From: Hydrogenophilus thermoluteolus
GTDB lineage: Bacteria; Pseudomonadota; Gammaproteobacteria; Burkholderiales; Rhodocyclaceae
Length of the DNA: 64,000 nt
Assembly (NCBI RefSeq): GCF_003574215.1
Contig: NZ_AP018558.1
Span: forward strand, 964,001 to 1,028,000
Reading direction: 5' to 3'
Part shown: positions 59,940 to 64,000 of the stretch, piece by piece
Layout of the letters: each line of letters opens with the position of its first letter
Position numbering within the stretch: the first letter of the stretch is position 1
Notes under the pieces: generated by a model
The model's input: the letters and a program-made list of their open reading frames with translations, nothing else
Database searches by the model: none
What the model was told of the DNA's origin: nothing
Translations under genes and position numbers: made by a program

Positions 59940-60378
59940 TGTTTTGCTCTCGCAGGCCTGGCCGATCCTAGTGGCCGTCGGCGGCGCGGTGGTTGGCGGG
60001 GTGTTCGCACTCTTGAAATGGTTTGCCGCACGCATGCTCGAAGAGATCGAGCAGCGCTTGAAGCGCATCGACGACCTGGAGAGCCGCTTCGAGCGGCTGA
60101 TCGCCGAGCTGCCGCTGCACTATCAGCGGCGCGAGGATTTCGTGCGCGAGATGCAGCAGGCCGACGGCCGCTACCAGCGCATCGTCGAGAGCGTGATCGA
60201 CGCCATGCGCGAGGAGGTCGCCTTGCATCGCAGGCGCATCGAAGAGCTGGAGAAGCAGCGCGAGACGGACGTGATGCGCTACCAGCTGCGCGACGACGCC
60301 ATCCGCGAATACACCAGCCTCAACGCGAAGATCGACCGCGTTTATGAGGTGCTCATGGAGATGAAGCATGACCGATAA
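59929..60378 (+). CDS. Membrane-anchored coiled-coil phage protein (DUF2730/gp25-like)
   Basis: A 149-residue protein with one N-terminal membrane segment (WPILVAVGGAVVGGVFALLKWF) and a long charged coiled coil. It occupies the position of Mu gp25 (DUF2730 family). Function is unknown; with its single membrane segment it could also be considered as a holin-like or pinholin helper, since no other holin is visible. It overlaps rz by 11 bp and the next gene by 11 bp. Confidence 0.6.
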   Translation: MEGDVLLSQAWPILVAVGGAVVGGVFALLKWFAARMLEEIEQRLKRIDDLESRFERLIAELPLHYQRREDFVREMQQADGRYQRIVESVIDAMREEVALHRRRIEELEKQRETDVMRYQLRDDAIREYTSLNAKIDRVYEVLMEMKHDR

Positions 60379-60691
60379 ACGGCTCGATGCGCTGATCGAC
60401 ACGGCGCGCGCCGAGCGCGAGTTTTTGCGCTGGGTGATTCTGTCTGCGCTTTGGCACGCACGGCCCTACGGCACCACCGAGGCGGTGATCATGGGTGCGT
60501 GCCGGGACATTCCGTTACGGGTAACGGCTGACCAGGTGCGCGCTGAGTTGAAGAGCTTGGCCAAGCGCGGGCTCGTCGACCTGGTGGATGATCTGCCCAT
60601 TTGGTCGGCCGAGCTGACCCCAGAGGGTGAGGCCGTGGTGGACTACCGCGCCGATTGCCCGCCGGACATCGCTCGCCCGCCGAGGTGGTGA
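60368..60691 (+). CDS. Winged-helix-like phage protein (VpaChn25_0724 / Mu gp26 position)
   Basis: A 107-residue protein with a winged-helix plan: EFLRWVILSALWHARPYGTTEAVIMGACRDIPLRVTADQVRAELKSLAKRGLVDLVDD, ending in a wing and ELTPEGEAVVDY. Such proteins are common before the small terminase gene in Mu-like phages. No function is proven. Confidence 0.65.
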   Translation: MTDKRLDALIDTARAEREFLRWVILSALWHARPYGTTEAVIMGACRDIPLRVTADQVRAELKSLAKRGLVDLVDDLPIWSAELTPEGEAVVDYRADCPPDIARPPRW

Positions 60692-60694
60692 GCC

Positions 60695-60838
60695 ATGCGC
60701 CGCGATTGGGACAAAGTCCGCCTCATCCTGGAGGCTCTGGACGAGCAGATCAAGGATGAAGCCAAGCGGCGTGGCGTGGCGCTCACGCTCGATGCGATCG
60801 CGCAGATCGCGCGCTCCCTGATCGCCGGAGGCGGATGA
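60695..60838 (+). CDS. Small phage protein, 47 residues
   Basis: A short helical protein (RRDWDKVRLILEALDEQIKDEAKR) between the winged-helix gene (4-bp gap) and the gp27-like gene (ATGA overlap). Packing supports it; it is not recognised. Confidence 0.5.
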   Translation: MRRDWDKVRLILEALDEQIKDEAKRRGVALTLDAIAQIARSLIAGGG

Positions 60839-61368
60839 TGGCGCGCCGCAGCAAGGTAGATGCCCTCCCCCCTGCGCTCAAGGCCGAGCTGGAGCGCCTC
60901 TTGGCCGACCGCACCCACGGCGGCTATGAGGCACTGGCCGCGTGGCTCAAGGAGCAGGGCTACGAGATCAGCAAGAGCAGCCTGCACCGCTACGACCAGC
61001 GGGTGCAGGCGGTGATGCTGCGCATCAAGGCCAGCACAGAGGCCGCGCGCCTGCTGGCGCAGGCCGCGCCGGATGAGGCCGACGAGCACTCGGCCGCCGT
61101 GCTGCGCATGGTGCAGTCGGCGCTGTTCGACGCCATGGCGCGGGTGACGGAGGCCGCCGAGGAGGCCGACCCCGAACGGCAGGTCAAGGTGCTGGCCCAA
61201 GCCGCGCGCGCCATTGCCGAAGCGAGCCGCGCGTCCATCGGGCAGAAGAAGTGGGCCGATGAGGTGCGGCAAAAGCTCGACGAGGTGGAACGCGTCGCAC
61301 GCAATGCGGGCAAAGCGCTGGACGCCGAGACGCTCAAGACCATCCGGGAGGGGTTGTACGGTGGGTGA
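60835..61368 (+). CDS. Mu gp27-like protein (DUF3486), probable small terminase subunit
   Basis: A 177-residue helical protein with the DUF3486 features RRSKVDALPPALKAELERLLADRTHGGYEALAAWLKEQGYEISKSSLHRYDQRV, a DNA-binding-like N-terminus, and a coiled C-terminal half. It precedes the large terminase, so a role in packaging-site recognition is likely. The ATG at 60838 is an equal alternative start. Confidence 0.78.
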   Translation: MMARRSKVDALPPALKAELERLLADRTHGGYEALAAWLKEQGYEISKSSLHRYDQRVQAVMLRIKASTEAARLLAQAAPDEADEHSAAVLRMVQSALFDAMARVTEAAEEADPERQVKVLAQAARAIAEASRASIGQKKWADEVRQKLDEVERVARNAGKALDAETLKTIREGLYGG

Positions 61369-62734
61369 TGCCACCATACGCATCGCTGCGCCCGTCCTCT
61401 ACCCCTACCAGCGCCGCTACCTGGCGGACAAAAGCCGCTGGAAGGCCGCGTGCTGGAGCCGGCAGACCGGCAAGACCTTCACGACGACCCTCGAGGCGGT
61501 GCTCGACTGCCTCACCGCCGAGGCCGAAGGGCGCATCGCGCGCTGGACGATCCTGTCGATCTCCCGTGACCGCGCGATCGATGCCATCCGCACCGGCGCT
61601 GCTTTGCACGCCCAGGCGATTGGCGCGGTCTACGAGCTGCTGATGGACGACAGCTTGGGCATCGAGCAGCAGGCGGCGATGGTGAAATTCCCCGGCGGCT
61701 CCTACGTGCGGGCGATCGCCGCGCGGCCCGAGACGGCGCGCGGCATGAGCGACAACCTGATCCTCGATGAGTTCGCCCACCACAAGGACAACCGGGCGCT
61801 GTGGCGGGCGCTCGTTCCCGTGGTCTCCAAGCCCAGCCTGAAGATTCGCGTCATTTCCACCCCGAACGGGGTTGGCGACATGTTCCACGAGATCATGACC
61901 GCCGACGATGGCCTGTGGAGCCGCCATGTGGTGACCATCCACGACGCGGTGGCCGACGGTCTGCCGCGCGACATCAATGAATTGCGCCGCGCCGCCCGCG
62001 ACCCGGACACCTGGGCGCAGGAGTTCGAGTGCGTGTTTCTGGATCGCGCGGGCCGGGAGTGGCTCACCTATGAGGAAATCCTCGCCGCGCTGGAAGCGCA
62101 GCCGCTGCCGCCCTACGACGGGCGGCCTGTCTATGTGGGCATGGACATCGCTGCGCGGGGCGACCTGTCGGTGATCGCGGTGCTCGAAGACGTGGGCGCG
62201 GGCGTCTTGGCGCTACGCGAGATGCAGGTGATGCGGGGCGAATCGTTCGCCGCGCAGCTCGCCCGGCTCGATGGCGTTTTCCGCGCCTACCGGGTGGCGC
62301 GCTGCTGCATCGACCAGACCGGCATGGGCGAAATGCCGGTGCAGGAGGCGCAGCGGCGGCATGGGCAGTATCGCGTCGCCGGGGTGCTGTTCACCGCCCC
62401 GGTGAAGCTCGACCTGGCGGTGGCGCTCAAGGACCGCATGCAGGCGCGGCGGCTGCTCTTGCCGCCGGGTGCGCTCGCTGAGCCGAAAGAGGCGCTGATC
62501 GACGACCTCAGGGCCGTGCGCATGGAGCCGGGCGCGGGCGGCGTGCCAAAGCTTCTGGCCGACCGGGATGGCGCGGGCCATGCCGACCGCTTCTGGGCGC
62601 TGGCGCTTGCCGTTGCGGCGGCTGGCGAAGGTGTGCCGGTGTATGGGTATGAGAGTGTCGCGCGGCGAACCTTCGCGCCGCGTTTCGATGATCTGGATGG
62701 CGCTCGAGGCGCCTGGGAGTGGGCAGGATGGTGA
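61361..62734 (+). CDS. Phage terminase large subunit (Mu gp28-like)
   Basis: From the GTG at 61361 the protein has 457 residues. The ATPase half has a Walker A-like SRQTGKTF (near residues 28-35) and Walker B LILDEFAHHKD; the nuclease half has VGMDIAARGDLSVIAVLED and CIDQTGMGE, with acidic residues of the RNase-H-like fold. It packages phage DNA into heads. It overlaps the gp27-like gene by 8 bp and the portal gene by 7 bp. Confidence 0.88.
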   Translation: MGDATIRIAAPVLYPYQRRYLADKSRWKAACWSRQTGKTFTTTLEAVLDCLTAEAEGRIARWTILSISRDRAIDAIRTGAALHAQAIGAVYELLMDDSLGIEQQAAMVKFPGGSYVRAIAARPETARGMSDNLILDEFAHHKDNRALWRALVPVVSKPSLKIRVISTPNGVGDMFHEIMTADDGLWSRHVVTIHDAVADGLPRDINELRRAARDPDTWAQEFECVFLDRAGREWLTYEEILAALEAQPLPPYDGRPVYVGMDIAARGDLSVIAVLEDVGAGVLALREMQVMRGESFAAQLARLDGVFRAYRVARCCIDQTGMGEMPVQEAQRRHGQYRVAGVLFTAPVKLDLAVALKDRMQARRLLLPPGALAEPKEALIDDLRAVRMEPGAGGVPKLLADRDGAGHADRFWALALAVAAAGEGVPVYGYESVARRTFAPRFDDLDGARGAWEWAGW

Positions 62735-64000
62735 CCCCGAAAAAACAGGATTTGACCGGCGAGATCGCCCGCCCGTCGCAAACGGGCCTGCGCTCCGTCT
62801 GGCAATGGCGGCCGCTGGCCTCGATGACACCGGCGATGGTCGCGGACATCTTGCGCCGCGCCGCGATGGGCGATGCACACGACTTCTTGCTCGCCGCAGA
62901 CGACATCGCGGAAAAAGACCTCCACTACCGCGCCGTGCTACAGACGCGCACGCTGGCGGTGGCCGGGCTGCCCATCGACATCCAGCCATGGGACGATTCG
63001 CCCGCCGCGAGGCGCGCCGCCGAGCTGGTGCAGGATGCCGTGCGCGAAAGCGACCTTGCGGTGCTCATCACGCATCTCATGGACGCGGTAGCCAAGGGCT
63101 ATGCGGTGGCCGAGATCGTGTGGGAGACCTCCGGCGATGTGTGGTACCCGAAGCAGATCCTCCGGCGCGAAGCGCACTGGTTCACGTGGGATCGCGACAC
63201 CGGGCGGATCTTGCGCCTGGTAGATGGCAGCGCGGAAGGCGCGGAGATTCCGCCGTACCGTATGATCGTGCACGCCCCGCCGGTGGCCGCGGGCATTCCG
63301 CTTTTTGGCGGGGTGGCGCGAAGCGCGCTGTGGGCCTGGGTGTTCAAGTCGTATGCAATGAGGGACTGGGCGCGGTTTTGCGAACTCTTCGGTCAGCCGA
63401 TCCGCGTGGGCAAATACCACCAGGGCGCGAGCCCCGAGGATGTGGCCGTGCTCAAGCAGGCCGCCTTCTCGCTCGGCTCGGATGCCGCCGCCGTGATCCC
63501 GCAGGAGATGGCGCTGGAGTTGATCGAGTCCGGCTCCAAGTCGGCCAGCGCCGACCTGTATCACAGGCTGATCGACTACCTGGACCGGCAGGTGAGCAAA
63601 GCCGTGCTCGGGCAGACGATGACCACCGACGACGGGTCGAGTCTCGCGCAAGCGAAGGTGCACGCCGAAGTTCGCGCCGACATCATGCGCGCCGACGCGC
63701 GGGCCCTCGAGGCCACGCTCATGCGCGACCTCATCGCGCCGATCGTGCGGCTCAACCTGGGCGACGACGCGCCGCTGCCGATCCTGCGGCTCATCGTCGA
63801 GGAGCCGGAGGACATGGCGGCGCTTGCCGACCAGGTGGTCAAGCTCTCTGCTGCCGGGATGCCGATTCCGCAATCCTGGGTGCGGGAGAAGTTCGGTATC
63901 CCGGAGGTAGCCGAGGGCGAGGCGGTGCTCAGTCCGGCTCAACCGGGTCAAACTGGGCCAAACCAGAATGGCGAACCCATGGCGAACCGAATCGCGGACC
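62728..64000 (+). CDS. Portal protein, DUF935 (Mu gp29-like), 3' end outside window
   Basis: An open frame of 424 residues to the window edge from the ATG at 62728. DUF935 features include DDIAEKDLHYRAVLQTRTLAVAGLPIDI, FKSYAMRDWARFCELFGQPIRVGKY and DRQVSKAVLGQTMTTDDGSSLAQAKVH. It forms the portal ring of the capsid. The family is usually ~500 residues, so a short C-terminal part is missing from view. Confidence 0.88.
   Translation, partial: MVTPKKQDLTGEIARPSQTGLRSVWQWRPLASMTPAMVADILRRAAMGDAHDFLLAADDIAEKDLHYRAVLQTRTLAVAGLPIDIQPWDDSPAARRAAELVQDAVRESDLAVLITHLMDAVAKGYAVAEIVWETSGDVWYPKQILRREAHWFTWDRDTGRILRLVDGSAEGAEIPPYRMIVHAPPVAAGIPLFGGVARSALWAWVFKSYAMRDWARFCELFGQPIRVGKYHQGASPEDVAVLKQAAFSLGSDAAAVIPQEMALELIESGSKSASADLYHRLIDYLDRQVSKAVLGQTMTTDDGSSLAQAKVHAEVRADIMRADARALEATLMRDLIAPIVRLNLGDDAPLPILRLIVEEPEDMAALADQVVKLSAAGMPIPQSWVREKFGIPEVAEGEAVLSPAQPGQTGPNQNGEPMANRIAD

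Larger units (their letters stand above)
50537..64000 (+). mobile_element. Mu-like transposable prophage, left 13.5 kb, right end outside window
   Basis: Gene order follows Mu-like phages: repressor (leftward) and Ner-like protein, MuA-type DDE transposase, MuB-type ATPase, small early genes, GemA (gp16-like), Mor activator, lysis genes, gp25-gp27-like proteins, terminase (gp28) and portal (gp29). Insertion within the host thiolase gene, with the left end near a 5'-TG dinucleotide at 50,537, fits transposition. A 5-bp target duplication, expected as AGAGG (50532-50536) at the right end, cannot be checked here. All structural frames seen are intact, so the phage may be functional. Confidence 0.92.

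Overview
The window is GC-rich, gene-dense bacterial chromosome, most likely from a betaproteobacterium that denitrifies. A Hydrogenophilus/Tepidiphilus-like member of the Hydrogenophilaceae would fit, but this rests on gene content and protein style, not a database match. Evidence: a complete cytochrome cd1 (nirS) pathway with heme d1 biosynthesis, a cNor-type nitric oxide reductase, a flavin-PAS aerotaxis receptor, an ApbC-Dcd-amino acid decarboxylase block and a FadE/FadI-type beta-oxidation pair.

Positions 1-22,000 are ordinary chromosome: a partial hexose-6-P mutarotase; a Pat-type lysine acetyltransferase; GabD; a small secreted unknown; MnmH and SelD (divergent selenium pair); an AI-2E-type permease; TesA and YbbA (divergent); an FAD oxidoreductase; ApbC; Dcd; an Orn/Lys/Arg decarboxylase; ThyA-FolA; a diiron ODP-like protein overlapping a GGDEF-EAL protein; tRNA-Arg(CCT); Aer; a thioesterase; and a Crp/Fnr (Dnr-like) regulator.

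Positions 22,982-41,817 are a denitrification island. norD-norQ-nirE and nnrS run leftward. nirS-nirC-nirF-nirDL-nirGH-nirJ-nirN-norE-norF run rightward. norCB and a hemerythrin-DUF2249-membrane protein-SirB operon run leftward. Four start sites in the island, plus the ODP promoter 11 kb away, carry an FNR/DNR box (TTGAY-N4-RTCAA type). In each, a -10-like hexamer is centred exactly 32 bp from the box centre, which suggests one regulon, plausibly run by the Dnr-like regulator at 21,954. The heme d1 genes build the cofactor for NirS, NirE makes the precorrin-2 precursor, NorQ/NorD activate NorCB, and NnrS, hemerythrin and DUF2249 proteins probably handle NO stress. norE carries a one-base frameshift in a G run.

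Positions 41,893-50,536 return to chromosome: UDP-glucose dehydrogenase, MetY, a DUF2189 membrane protein, a PabB-PabC fusion, FadE, and the first ~184 residues of a FadI-type thiolase. The thiolase is cut by a Mu-like transposable prophage whose left end lies near 50,537 and which continues past the window end. The prophage has Mu order: a repressor/Ner switch, MuA and MuB, early small genes, GemA (gp16-like), Mor, an SAR endolysin, a reverse-strand cargo gene, nested Rz/Rz1, then gp25-29-like head genes including terminase and portal.

The items most worth a second look are the DNR-box-controlled ODP/GGDEF-EAL pair, the conserved promoter geometry of the NO regulon, the two double-length siroheme decarboxylase fusions, the seven-copy repeat beside the phage repressor, and the cargo gene in the lysis cassette.
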